Assembly: GCA_964463165.1 (NCBI GenBank)
Contig: CAYXBK010000007.1
Span: 119,045 to 183,044, forward strand
Source of the DNA: UBA7236 sp964463165
GTDB taxonomy: Bacteria; Bacteroidota; Bacteroidia; Chitinophagales; BACL12
Reading direction: 5' to 3'
Length of the DNA stretch: 64,000 nucleotides
Shown here: positions 51,705-60,409 of the stretch, piece after piece
Layout: each line of letters starts with the position of its first letter
Numbering within the stretch: position 1 is the stretch's first letter
Made by a program: the position numbers and the translations under genes
The notes under the pieces: model-generated
Database searches by the model: none
Seen by the model: only the letters and a program-made list of their open reading frames with translations
Told to the model about the DNA's origin: nothing

Positions 51705-51733
51705 CAAAAATATAGTAATTGCAATTTTTCAAG
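51705..51733 (-). promoter_or_regulatory. Promoter of the subtilase-kinase operon
   Basis: On the minus strand, CTTG (51730-51733) is 17 bases upstream of TATTTTTG (51705-51712), close to the Bacteroidota TTG-N17-21-TAnnTTTG pattern. The start codon at 51684 is 20 bases downstream, giving a short leader. It decides the start of the protease gene. Confidence 0.6.
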
Positions 51734-51937
51734 TTTATTTAATCCCGTCAAACTCCCAAACACGGAAAACCATGAATTCATAAATCATCTCATATTAATA
51801 GCGGTAGTAATTCTCTTTCCAAGCAACATGGTAATCGGGCCTAAAAATCAATACTAACTTAATATCCTTTATCCGCATTTCCAATTTTATTTATTACTAT
51901 AATATGAAATGAGTGACACAGTTTAATATAGAATGCT

Positions 51938-53962
51938 TCATCTGTCAAACGTCGACCTAAAAGCAATCTTAATATTCGGTATCACCTTGTCAGCTGTATT
52001 TGTAAAACTTGCAATATCGCCATTTACCATTATAAAACCGAGATCAAGTACAATGCTATTACTCACCGTATTGTCATGCAATTCAAGAAGAGATTTAATC
52101 CCAAGATCAAGAAAACCATCCCTGTAATCCTTTTGAGGATACATGGATTTAAATTCCGAAATATTATCTGCGTAGTAGAGTGTATTCCAATTTGCATAAA
52201 GACTTAATTTTTGGAGAAAACTCAACTCCATTCCCGTAGTTATGTGAAACATGCCTAGTGTGTAACTGGTTAAGGAATCCGGTTTCATGTTTTTCCCAAC
52301 ATATGCTATTTGCATATTAAATACAGGCACGAAGGATTCATTTTTCTCATCGGGCTCATAGAAGAAAGCTGTAAGGCCATTTGTAAATCCGAAAGAACTG
52401 GCTTGTGGAACAAATAAGGATTTAAACTGAACTTCGGATTCTATCTCACTCGTATTTTCAACCGCGGTAAAAACTTTTGATTCTACGAACATTTTAAATC
52501 TTGTTCTTGTACTATCACGAACTGTATTGGGGAAATGCATATTATTAGATTCATAGTCTTTTACTAGATTGTATTTATCCGGAGATAAACTAATTCCACC
52601 TGATTTGATGTTATTATTTGTTGATGCATTTTGAAATCCAGCCGGTTTATAATATTTAAAGTGTATAGCATCAATAGCCCTGTTAAACTTCCCAATAGAA
52701 TCTTTTAATATAAGTGTTTTCTTTTTAATATGGTTAATGCTATCAGCGAGGGTATATATGGCGTTTCGGATATTCCCCAGGCTTTTCATCAATTCTGAAA
52801 TGTTAGAGGTGTCTGTTTCAATACTTAATTTTTTATTTACTTCAATCGAGTCTTTTATTTTAGCAGAGAGATCTGCTTTTAATTTCTCCATATTATTGTA
52901 ATTAAATGTTGTATCCTTTAAGATGGCAGAAATTTTACTTTCGATTACATTTACATAGTGACTGTTTCGGACAAACGCATAATTCACAAGATATTTCCGT
53001 TTCAAAGTATAATTTGGTTGGTTTTTATAAAAGATAATTTTTGAATTTGCCAGTATGCTAATGTTAGGAACAAATTGCCTCGATCCAACAATTGTTGTCA
53101 AACCTGGCAGTGTGCCAAATGTCAAGTCTTTATTTTCGGCTTCTTTTTTTATCTTCTCTATTGTTTCGTTTTGTTGTTTCCCCTGTTCTGCAAAAGTTTT
53201 ATATTTTTCTAACAGCAAATCACTTCCTGTTTTCAGTTCATTGTAATAAGCATTAATAATGCTTCCATAACTCAGATAGTTAGTATTAATTAGTGAGTCA
53301 ATCAGGTCTGCTTTTTTACGCAATGGTACAATTTGACCTTTTAATTCCACTTTTGCGTAATCTGCCATAAAGTGATATGAACTGTCGATAAACCTTTGTA
53401 GTAAAATTGATTCTAAAGAATTTCCGTTCCTGATGGAATAATCCGCTTTACCTATATAATCGTTGAGTAGTGAATCTACTTGGTTAATATTAGCTATAAT
53501 CGGTTTTAATTTTAATTGGTATTGTTCACTTATTACCTGTGTTAATTGAGCATTTAATGAATTTATATTGGATTCATATTTTATTTGCAGACTGTCATAT
53601 TTACCTTGCATGCTACTCAGGTTTTTTTGAAACGCAATAATTTTCTCCTTCGATTCTGCGTCTTTTGTTTTAAACTCATCTGTTAATTGAGTTAAGGAAG
53701 AAAGCAGGTTCTTTTTCATTGTATCTAATTCGGCCAATTGTTGCCGTGAGGAGCTAAGAGCTTCCTGCAGATGAGCGATGGAATCAGCAAAGTCGCTCTG
53801 TTGAATTATATCAGTGGTGTTAAAATCCCCCTGGCCTGGAGTAATTGTAGAAGTTGTTATCTCTTCACTTTGTTCTTCATTTTGTATCGCTTCAAGGCCT
53901 AATTGTGCTTGTGAAGATTTTATGATAACAAGAAATAAGGATAAACAAAAAAAGGTTTTCAT
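51938..53962 (-). CDS. Secreted coiled-coil and beta-barrel-like envelope protein
   Basis: 674 aa. Signal peptide ending SSQAQ (about 20). A Thr/Gln-rich acidic linker, then a long coiled coil (about 55-160, and further helical segments to about 420) is followed by a C-terminal region (about 475-674) of alternating strands (FVPVFNMQIAYVGKNM, LSLYANWNTLYYAD, VLDLGFIMVNG) ending FRSTFDR, like an outer-membrane barrel. No family recognised. A periplasmic coiled coil attached to a barrel could span towards the peptidoglycan. It lies upstream of the subtilase operon on the same strand with 253 bp between. Confidence 0.7.
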   Translation of the reverse strand: MKTFFCLSLFLVIIKSSQAQLGLEAIQNEEQSEEITTSTITPGQGDFNTTDIIQQSDFADSIAHLQEALSSSRQQLAELDTMKKNLLSSLTQLTDEFKTKDAESKEKIIAFQKNLSSMQGKYDSLQIKYESNINSLNAQLTQVISEQYQLKLKPIIANINQVDSLLNDYIGKADYSIRNGNSLESILLQRFIDSSYHFMADYAKVELKGQIVPLRKKADLIDSLINTNYLSYGSIINAYYNELKTGSDLLLEKYKTFAEQGKQQNETIEKIKKEAENKDLTFGTLPGLTTIVGSRQFVPNISILANSKIIFYKNQPNYTLKRKYLVNYAFVRNSHYVNVIESKISAILKDTTFNYNNMEKLKADLSAKIKDSIEVNKKLSIETDTSNISELMKSLGNIRNAIYTLADSINHIKKKTLILKDSIGKFNRAIDAIHFKYYKPAGFQNASTNNNIKSGGISLSPDKYNLVKDYESNNMHFPNTVRDSTRTRFKMFVESKVFTAVENTSEIESEVQFKSLFVPQASSFGFTNGLTAFFYEPDEKNESFVPVFNMQIAYVGKNMKPDSLTSYTLGMFHITTGMELSFLQKLSLYANWNTLYYADNISEFKSMYPQKDYRDGFLDLGIKSLLELHDNTVSNSIVLDLGFIMVNGDIASFTNTADKVIPNIKIAFRSTFDR

Positions 53963-54168
53963 AAAATTGAGTTTTGGTACTTGTGCCTCACAAAATTCTT
54001 ATTTTCAAATATTGTCACCTTCACCCATATCCCTGATTTCTCACATCCCGGTTTTCCGTTAACCTCGACCAAATTTCAATGAACAAACAAATACCAATTT
54101 GAAGTGAAAAATTAAAGATGTAGTACAAACTATTCTTGCATTATAAATTCACAATTAAAAATTCATTT

Positions 54169-54459
54169 ATGAAACCTAACAAATTTATCAAAGGTGGCTT
54201 TATTACAATTTTATTATTGGCTGCAGTAATTCTTTTTCAAAGTCAGACGACTACCAAGAAGAAACCGGCACAATGGGATTATATTACTTTCCATGCGCAA
54301 ATGAGTGCCGATCCATCAGGTAGCATGTTCCCTACCGGGGTGCTAAATAAAATAAATAATGAAGGATATGAACTGACGGAAATTTTCACTATTGCAGCTG
54401 ATCCTACTTTGCCAAATTATCAATCCAATGTTTTGTTTGTGTTAAGGAAAAAGAAATAA
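54169..54459 (+). CDS. Small membrane-anchored DUF4177-like protein
   Basis: 96 aa from the ATG at 54169 (a start at 54136 lacks a signal). An N-terminal signal or anchor (FIKGGFITILLLAAVILFQSQ) is followed by a compact domain: WDYITFHAQM, LNKINNEGYELTEIFTIA, NVLFVLRKKK. The NEGYEL turn and terminal F.L+K strand match the general pattern of DUF4177 proteins, but the match is by eye. Function unknown. A strong terminator follows its stop. Confidence 0.6.
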   Translation: MKPNKFIKGGFITILLLAAVILFQSQTTTKKKPAQWDYITFHAQMSADPSGSMFPTGVLNKINNEGYELTEIFTIAADPTLPNYQSNVLFVLRKKK

Positions 54460-54478
54460 TTCAATTCTTACCAAAACA

Positions 54479-54509
54479 AAAACCCCCGCTCTCTCCGAAC
54501 GGGGGTTTT
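54479..54509 (+). terminator. Rho-independent terminator
   Basis: AAAACCCCCG (54479-54488) and CGGGGGTTTT (54500-54509) with an 11-nt loop, followed by a T-rich stretch on the plus strand. It terminates the small gene ending at 54459. Confidence 0.9.
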
Positions 54510-54586
54510 GTATTTTAATTTGCAGAATCTTCGAAAGAATTCTTCTGTAATGTCTTCTCCTTTGGGGAGAAGATAAAAGAAGAGGG

Positions 54587-55198
54587 CTATTTCATCGCAG
54601 CAGTAAATTTCTCTGCAACTTTATTCCAGTTGATTACATTATAAAATGCGGCCACATAATCGGGGCGGCGATTTTGATAATTTAAATAATAGGCATGTTC
54701 CCAAACATCCAGACCTAAAATCGGAGTTCCTTTTGTTTCTGCAATATCCATTAAAGGATTATCCTGATTTGGTGATGATGCAATTGCGAGTTTTTTATCT
54801 CCGGTTACAACAAGCCATGCCCAACCTGAACCAAATCTTGTAGCTGCTGCATTGCTGAATGTTTCTTTAAATTTTTCCCATCCGCCTAAATGCGTATCAA
54901 TTGCAGCCATCAAATCACCAGAAGGAGCGCCACCGGAGTTCGGTGCCATGATTTCCCAAAATAAATTGTGATTGTAAAAGCCGCCACCGTTATTGCGGAC
55001 TGGCATGGAAATTTTTGAAACATTTGCGAGAATTTCTTCAATCGTTTTATTTTCCCATTCTGTTCCTGCAATTGCATTATTCAGATTGTTCGTGTAAGCT
55101 GCGTGATGTTTGTCGTGATGAATTTCCATTGTTCTTGCATCGATATGCGGCTCTAATGCATTAAATGCATATGGAAGCGGTTGTAGTTGAAATGCCAT
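54587..55198 (-). CDS. Superoxide dismutase (Fe/Mn family)
   Basis: 203 aa. Converts superoxide to oxygen and hydrogen peroxide. Metal ligands are His in MEIHHDKHHAAY, His in GGGFYNHNLFW, Asp and His in LDVWEHAYYLNYQNRRPDYV. The NQDNPLM segment contains the Gln position typical of Mn enzymes, so Mn or cambialistic use is likely. A box TATTTTTG lies at 55237-55244 on the minus strand, about 38 bases upstream. Confidence 0.95.
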   Translation of the reverse strand: MAFQLQPLPYAFNALEPHIDARTMEIHHDKHHAAYTNNLNNAIAGTEWENKTIEEILANVSKISMPVRNNGGGFYNHNLFWEIMAPNSGGAPSGDLMAAIDTHLGGWEKFKETFSNAAATRFGSGWAWLVVTGDKKLAIASSPNQDNPLMDIAETKGTPILGLDVWEHAYYLNYQNRRPDYVAAFYNVINWNKVAEKFTAAMK

Positions 55199-55275
55199 AG
55201 TGTATTTAGTTTATTTTAAGTTTTGAATAATCGTATCAAAAATAACATGTATTAGAAATATCAGTTCACTTAATT

Positions 55276-55450
55276 GCGCCCTTCGACAAGCCTGCCTGCC
55301 GCCGCACAGCGCCAGTGCTTTGGCAGGCAGGCTCAGGGTGCCCTTCGACAAGCTCAGGGTGACGTTCTCATTTTTAGTTTATATGATGATATAAATAAAA
55401 ATGTCATGGTGAGCTTGTCGAACCACGCAATTTATAGTGAGCCTGTCGAA
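55276..55450. repeat. REP-like inverted repeats between sod and tadA
   Basis: CCCTTCGACAAGC occurs twice (near 55278 and 55340). An inner palindrome CCTGCCTGCC ... GGCAGGCAGG lies at about 55291-55331. The inverted counterpart GTGAGCTTGTCGAAC lies near 55409, and another GTGAGCCTGTCGAAC near 55437. The last copy touches the tadA stop codon. The flanking TCAGGGTGAC tails are typical of dispersed palindromic repeats. Confidence 0.8.
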
Positions 55451-55894
55451 CTACCGTTTTCCTTTGAAAAATTTCTGCAGCAATTCCGTACTTCTTTCCG
55501 CCATCACACCATTTTTAATTTCTGTTTTGGGATGCAGGATGCCCGGATATTTTGAAAACCCCATTTTCGGATCGGATGCACCGTAAACAAGTCTGGAAAC
55601 CTGCGACCAGTTTAAAGCTGCAGCACACATGGGGCAGGGTTCAAGTGTTACGTAAACCGTGCAATCGATAAGATATTTGGCGCCAAAATGATTACACGCC
55701 GCAGTAATTGCCTGCATTTCAGCATGTGCAGTCGGGTCATGTAATTTTTCAACCAGGTTATGTGCTTTTGCGATGATCCCGTTTTCAGCCACAATGATTG
55801 CCCCGATCGGCACCTCATCTTCCTGCAGCGCTTTTTCTGCCAGCTTCAATGCCTCAGCCATAAAATATGCATCCGGATCTGTAATAATTCCCAT
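55451..55894 (-). CDS. tadA: tRNA-adenosine deaminase family protein
   Basis: 147 aa from the ATG at 55894; the open frame runs 23 codons further upstream through a GTTATTG repeat array, not expected in this family. CDA-fold zinc motif intact: DPTAHAEMQAI (His and catalytic Glu) and LEPCPMCAAAL (two Cys). VPIGAIIV and YGASDPKMG are typical. It would convert wobble A34 to inosine in tRNA-Arg; a guanine-deaminase-like role is the main alternative. The stop codon abuts a REP-like repeat. Confidence 0.87.
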   Translation of the reverse strand: MGIITDPDAYFMAEALKLAEKALQEDEVPIGAIIVAENGIIAKAHNLVEKLHDPTAHAEMQAITAACNHFGAKYLIDCTVYVTLEPCPMCAAALNWSQVSRLVYGASDPKMGFSKYPGILHPKTEIKNGVMAERSTELLQKFFKGKR

Positions 55895-55903
55895 AGGGGT
55901 AAA

Positions 55904-55933
55904 GTTATTGGTTATTGAGTTATTGGTTAATTG
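55904..55933. repeat. GTTATTG tandem array upstream of tadA
   Basis: Four degenerate units of GTTATTG/GTTATTGA/GTTAATTG lie between the tadA start and the tolC promoter region. It is another member of the 7-8-nt tandem class seen elsewhere in the window. Confidence 0.65.
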
Positions 55934-55995
55934 TCCGGTCGTCGTTAAGTTTAAGGCCTTCATCTAAAATCACCCCTCACTCGTATTTTTTGAAT

Positions 55996-56003
55996 TAACT
56001 TTG
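55996..56003 (+). promoter_or_regulatory. -7 element of the tolC-type gene
   Basis: TAACTTTG matches TAnnTTTG and ends eight bases before the ATG at 56012. Implies a very short leader for the efflux operon. Confidence 0.5.
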
Positions 56004-56011
56004 GTGCCGTC

Positions 56012-57346
56012 ATGAAACAGGTATTATTTGCCCTTCTTATTTGCCTCTCTCCCGTCTTATTTTCACAGACAACCATATCACTTTCCGAATGCCTGCAAAC
56101 TGCGCTTGACAATAATCTGCAACTCCGTCAGGGAGCAGCAAGTGTCGAATATTCGGAAAAAGCATCATCGCAAAGCAAATTGTTATTGTTGCCGAATTTA
56201 AACGGAGGTGTTTCATATTTCTGGAATTTCGGATATACGATTGATCCGGTAACCAATTTACCCTTGTCAAATAATTTTCAGGCAAATAGTTATCAGCTGA
56301 ATACTGCAATGAATTTATACAGCGGGGGTTCGATCAGCAATACAATTAAAAAAAGTAAAGTGGACATGCAGCTTGCAGCTATGAATTATTCCGAAGCAAA
56401 AGATAATGTGCAGTTCATGGTGATCTCCGCTTATCTGAGTGTAATGTTTGCCGAAGAACAATTAAAGATCACAAACGAAAAAATAAAAACAACAGAAGCG
56501 CAACTCGCAAATTCGCAAAAATTAGTTGCGGCCGGAAGTTTACCTGAAGGAAATCTGCTTTCGATACAGGCACAGCTTGCAAATGATCAGCTTATAAATA
56601 TCCAGGCAAAAAATGCGGTGGATAAAGCATATCTCGATTTAAAGATTTTATTGCAGATGCCGGTTGACCAGGAAATAAAAGTGGTTTATCCGCAAGCACA
56701 AAAATTTGAAGAAATATTAAATATGCCCATTCCGGTTGCAAATGAAGTTGCAGCCTATGCAATTGAACATAAAGCCGGAATTAAAAAATATGATTATGAA
56801 TTATTGAGCAATCAATATTCAAAAAAAATAGCGGCAGCTGCTGCCATGCCTTCTTTAAGTTTATTCGGTCAATTAACTACGAATTATTCCAATGCATCCT
56901 ATGCAGGTGTTTTTGAACCGGATCCTTATAGTGTGCAAATCGATAATAACCTCAGCGAAGTTGTGGGGCTGTCGCTCCAGATTCCTATTTTCAATAACGG
57001 AACGGTGATGATCAATAAACAGAGTGCCGATTTAACGATTATTAATTCGGAGCTCAATAAACAAATTGCCATCAATACGATGCAGCAAAATGTTACGCAG
57101 GCAATAAATGATTTAAAAGCTGCCGTTGCATCTTACGGTGCGGCAAAAACAAATTATGATGCTGCGAAAACGGCATTTGAATTTACAGAAAAGAAATTCA
57201 ATATTGGTTCTGCATCATCATTTGATTATACAAATTCAATCAATACAGTTGCTCAGGCAGAATCATCTCTTGTACAGGCAAAATATGATCTGATCTTCAA
57301 AGCAAAAATCATTGACTATTATCTTGATAAACCACTTGATTTTTAA
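56012..57346 (+). CDS. TolC-family outer-membrane efflux protein
   Basis: 444 aa. A signal peptide ending about 18 (VLFSQ) is followed by two repeats of the outer membrane factor fold with long coiled coils: LSECLQTALDNNLQLRQGAASVEYSE, MQLAAMNYSEAKDNVQFMVISAYLSVM, and near the end QAINDLKAAVASYGAAKTNYDAAKTAFEFTEKKFNIGSAS. Forms the outer-membrane channel of a tripartite pump. The adaptor gene starts four bases after its stop, but no permease gene follows. Confidence 0.93.
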   Translation: MKQVLFALLICLSPVLFSQTTISLSECLQTALDNNLQLRQGAASVEYSEKASSQSKLLLLPNLNGGVSYFWNFGYTIDPVTNLPLSNNFQANSYQLNTAMNLYSGGSISNTIKKSKVDMQLAAMNYSEAKDNVQFMVISAYLSVMFAEEQLKITNEKIKTTEAQLANSQKLVAAGSLPEGNLLSIQAQLANDQLINIQAKNAVDKAYLDLKILLQMPVDQEIKVVYPQAQKFEEILNMPIPVANEVAAYAIEHKAGIKKYDYELLSNQYSKKIAAAAAMPSLSLFGQLTTNYSNASYAGVFEPDPYSVQIDNNLSEVVGLSLQIPIFNNGTVMINKQSADLTIINSELNKQIAINTMQQNVTQAINDLKAAVASYGAAKTNYDAAKTAFEFTEKKFNIGSASSFDYTNSINTVAQAESSLVQAKYDLIFKAKIIDYYLDKPLDF

Positions 57347-57349
57347 CTT

Positions 57350-58645
57350 ATGCGCATTTTAAAAATTTTAGGAATTGTTGTTGTCGTTTTAATTATTCTT
57401 GTTTTGATCGGGAATAAAAACGGTTGGTTTGGCGGCGGGGGAGGAACTGTGGTAAATTCTGAAACAGTTCAGAAACGAAATATTGTTGAAACGGTAACAG
57501 CAAGCGGAAAAATATATCCTGTAAGCGAGGTGCAGATCTCTGCAGAAATTTCAGGCGAAATTGTTGACCTGCCTGTGAAGGAAGGTGATAAAGTAAATGC
57601 GAATGATTTACTGATCAGAATTAATCCCGATCTGTACGAGAGTCAGGTAGAGCAAGCACAAGCTGCATTGGATAATACAAAAGCGCAATTGTCCACTGCA
57701 CGGGCAAGAGTAATTCAGGCGAAACTGCAATTTGATAATGCAAAAATCGCATTCGACAGAAGCAAACAATTACTGGCAGATAAAGTGATTTCACAATCTG
57801 ATTTTGAACAGGCGCAACTTGCATATCAAACAGCGCAGGCCGAATATGATATTGCGAATGAAAGTGTGACTGCAATGGAATATACGGTGAAGAGCTCGGA
57901 AGCAATGCTGAAAGAAATGCGGAATAATTTTAAACGCACTTCAATTTATTCTCCGGTTGCCGGAACTGTTGTAGGACTCAGTAAAAAGAAAGGTGAAAAA
58001 GTGTTGGGGACTATTCAAATGTCGGGAGATGTATTGATGAGTATTGCAGATTTAAATAATATGGAAATCCGGGTGGATGTGAGTGAAAATGATGTATTGC
58101 GTATCAATCTCGGTGATACGGCAGAAGTGGAAGTAGACGCATATCTCAACCGCAAATTCAAAGGTGTGGTGATGCAGATTTCAAATTCAGCAGGAAGTAA
58201 TAGTGTGTTAAGTGCCGTTACCGACCAGGCGACAAATTTCAAAGTGAAAATTTATTTATTGCCGGATTCATATAAAGACCTGGTGCCGGATGCGGCAAAT
58301 CAAAAATATCCGTTTTATCCCGGTATGAGTGCAACTGTTGAAATCAGAACAAATACCGCACATGATGTATTATCTATTCCGATTCAGGCAGTAACAACAA
58401 GAGAAGATACTTCCAAAACAAATGAAGAAAAAGAATTAAAAGAACTGGTGTTTGTGATTGAAGACGGCAAAGCAAAAGAAACAATTGTAAAAACCGGTTT
58501 GCAGGACGATAATTATATTCAGATTCTTGAAGGATTGAATGATGGGCAGAAAATAATCAGCGGACCATATAATACGATTACTACAATTTTGAAAGATGGT
58601 GATATGGTGAAGGAGGAGGAGAAGAAGCCAGAGGAAAAGAAATAA
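57350..58645 (+). CDS. Efflux adaptor (periplasmic membrane-fusion protein)
   Basis: 431 aa. N-terminal anchor (LKILGIVVVVLIILVLI), a barrel-sandwich/lipoyl half (SEVQISAEISGEIVDLPVKEGDKVNANDLLIRI), a coiled-coil hairpin (about 100-180), the second lipoyl half (IYSPVAGTVVGLSKKKGEKV), and beta-barrel and membrane-proximal domains. MacA-like in type, usually paired with an ABC permease of the MacB family. Here the gene ends directly at an inverted-repeat element, and no ABC gene is visible downstream. Confidence 0.92.
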   Translation: MRILKILGIVVVVLIILVLIGNKNGWFGGGGGTVVNSETVQKRNIVETVTASGKIYPVSEVQISAEISGEIVDLPVKEGDKVNANDLLIRINPDLYESQVEQAQAALDNTKAQLSTARARVIQAKLQFDNAKIAFDRSKQLLADKVISQSDFEQAQLAYQTAQAEYDIANESVTAMEYTVKSSEAMLKEMRNNFKRTSIYSPVAGTVVGLSKKKGEKVLGTIQMSGDVLMSIADLNNMEIRVDVSENDVLRINLGDTAEVEVDAYLNRKFKGVVMQISNSAGSNSVLSAVTDQATNFKVKIYLLPDSYKDLVPDAANQKYPFYPGMSATVEIRTNTAHDVLSIPIQAVTTREDTSKTNEEKELKELVFVIEDGKAKETIVKTGLQDDNYIQILEGLNDGQKIISGPYNTITTILKDGDMVKEEEKKPEEKK

Positions 58646-58874
58646 TTAGCTGATTAGCTGATTAGCTGATTGAATTTATTCTTGTGAATTGTAATTTAGT
58701 TTATAATAAATACCTTTTCTTACCTGAGTCTAAATCTATCTGATCAATAATTATTTCTGCAAATAATTATTTTTTATTCAGCCAAAATTATTCAAATACC
58801 AATTGCTTTATAAAAGAGTAAAATTATTTTGCCATACTATTTACCCAATCAGCTAATCAGCTAATTTGCTAATT
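58644..58874. repeat. 231-bp element bounded by inverted octamer arrays
   Basis: Left arm 58644-58672 contains three TAGCTGAT octamers starting two bases after the first base of the adaptor stop codon. The right arm 58846-58874 is its near-perfect reverse complement (26 of 29), with ATCAGCTA, ATCAGCTA and ATTTGCTA. A 173-nt AT-rich centre without a gene lies between. The organisation resembles a small non-autonomous element; no target duplication was recognised. Confidence 0.7.
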
Positions 58875-58966
58875 CGTATTTGTCATCCCAATCTCATCTT
58901 TATTTATCCTTGTATCCCTTATATGGAATAATCCGTTTATAGCATCATAGCACTAAACTTCCTGCT

Positions 58967-59488
58967 ATGGCCCAGATAGAAAACGCTTCCCGCTCACGCA
59001 GCGCAAAAGGCAAAGGCTTCCGCAAACAAATTTTTGTCGACCTCACACCCATGGTCGACCTGGCATTTTTACTCATCACCTTTTTCATGCTTACAACATC
59101 CATGATGGAATCGAAGTCGATGGATCTGCTGATGCCCAAGAAAGGCCCGGTTACAACGGATGTCCCTGAGGGGAAGACAATTACATTTATTGCTGCTGAA
59201 AACAATCAATTATTTTACTATAACGGAAAAGATTATGAAAAACTCAATCAAACAGATTATTCAGCCGGTGGCCTGAGATCAGTGATCTATGAAAATATCA
59301 AACGTGTCCGTTCAGAATACGGGCCGGACCAAATGCCCATCTGCATTATTAAAATTGATACCACTGCGAATTATCAGAATATGATCGATATCCTGGATGA
59401 AATGGCAATCACCGAGATTGATACGTATGCGATTCAGGATTTGACCGATTTTGAAAAAGCAGCTTTACTTGAAACTTTAAATAAATAA
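58967..59488 (+). CDS. ExbD-type biopolymer transport protein
   Basis: 173 aa. One N-terminal membrane helix after a basic tail (FRKQIFVDLTPMVDLAFLLITFFMLTTSMM) with the conserved Asp of the proton path in the DLTPMVDLAFLL motif, then a periplasmic domain. Member of the ExbB-ExbD-TonB motor. No exbB is found in this window. TonB follows 56 bp downstream. Confidence 0.92.
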   Translation: MAQIENASRSRSAKGKGFRKQIFVDLTPMVDLAFLLITFFMLTTSMMESKSMDLLMPKKGPVTTDVPEGKTITFIAAENNQLFYYNGKDYEKLNQTDYSAGGLRSVIYENIKRVRSEYGPDQMPICIIKIDTTANYQNMIDILDEMAITEIDTYAIQDLTDFEKAALLETLNK

Positions 59489-59544
59489 TAGCAGGATTTA
59501 TGAAATGATATCTACTCTTTCATCACAATTAAAAATTCACTGCT

Positions 59545-60360
59545 ATGAAAAAACCAGAAATCTATCTCAAAACAACAATTGAAGATATTGTTTTTGAGAA
59601 CCGCAACAAAGCATATGGTGCTTACCAGTTGCGCAAAGACACCGACCGCTTTTTAAAAACCGGTTTATTGATCGGGTTTATGTTTGTCAGCATGCTGAGT
59701 GCATACAGCCTGACAAATAAAAAATCATCCACTGCAATCGAGATCCCGGATTTACTCGACACAACAGTTTATATTGTAAATGATGTAAAGAAAATTGATT
59801 TGCCGGAACCTCCGAAAATTCAGGAAGTAACGCAGGAAATCCCAAAGCAAACTGCGCAACAGCGTTGGGCTGAAATGGCAATTGTAAATGATAATGTTCC
59901 AACTGACAATGCACCGCAACTCGATGATTTAAATCCTGAAATTCCAATCGGACTTGATAATGTTGAGGGCCCGATTGAGCCGATTGATTTAAATGATGAA
60001 CCTGAAATTGCAAAGGGTGGAGGAACAGGAAATGAAAAGGTTGATTTTATATTAATACCGGAACAAATGCCGGAATATGTTGGCGGTTATCTTGCAATGC
60101 AGAGTTTTCTAATGAAGCAGATTGTTTATCCCATATCTGCAAAATCAAGAGATATTGAAGGCACGGTTTATATGAGCTTTATCATTAATACCGATGGTTC
60201 CGTTTCGGATGTAACTGTTGTTCGCGGAATCGGATTCGGTTGTGATGAAGAAGCCATTCAGGCGGTATCAAAAATGAAAAAGTGGATCCCTGGCAAACAA
60301 AATAATGCACCTGTAAGAGTAAAAATGACCATTCCCATAAAATTTGAAATCGCTGATTAA
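59545..60360 (+). CDS. TonB-family energy transducer
   Basis: 271 aa. The cytoplasmic start FENRNKAYGAYQLRKDTDRFL is typical of Bacteroidota TonB, followed by one membrane helix (about 32-52), a periplasmic Pro/Glu-rich region with IQEVTQEIPKQTAQQRW, and a C-terminal TonB fold (about 185-271): KQIVYPISAKSRDIEGTVYMSF, VVRGIGFGCDEEAIQAVSKMKKW. Transmits proton-motive energy to outer-membrane receptors. A terminator follows. Confidence 0.92.
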   Translation: MKKPEIYLKTTIEDIVFENRNKAYGAYQLRKDTDRFLKTGLLIGFMFVSMLSAYSLTNKKSSTAIEIPDLLDTTVYIVNDVKKIDLPEPPKIQEVTQEIPKQTAQQRWAEMAIVNDNVPTDNAPQLDDLNPEIPIGLDNVEGPIEPIDLNDEPEIAKGGGTGNEKVDFILIPEQMPEYVGGYLAMQSFLMKQIVYPISAKSRDIEGTVYMSFIINTDGSVSDVTVVRGIGFGCDEEAIQAVSKMKKWIPGKQNNAPVRVKMTIPIKFEIAD

Positions 60361-60379
60361 GTTTAGGTTTTGAAAAATG

Positions 60380-60407
60380 AAATTCCGGTGAGAAATTGCC
60401 GGAATTT
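60380..60407 (+). terminator. Terminator of the exbD-tonB unit
   Basis: AAATTCCGG (60380-60388) pairs with CCGGAATTT (60399-60407) around a 10-nt loop, followed by T5ATT on the plus strand. Confidence 0.9.
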
Positions 60408-60409
60408 TT

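Noticed and set aside
51685..51732. Sixteen extra N-terminal codons of the subtilase from a TTG at 51732
   Set aside because: They overlap both promoter boxes and do not form a signal peptide.
54136..54168. Upstream start of the small DUF4177-like protein
   Set aside because: It adds polar residues before a clean signal; ATG at 54169 preferred.
55895..55963. Extended start of tadA
   Set aside because: The added residues are translated from the GTTATTG array and have no counterpart in the family.
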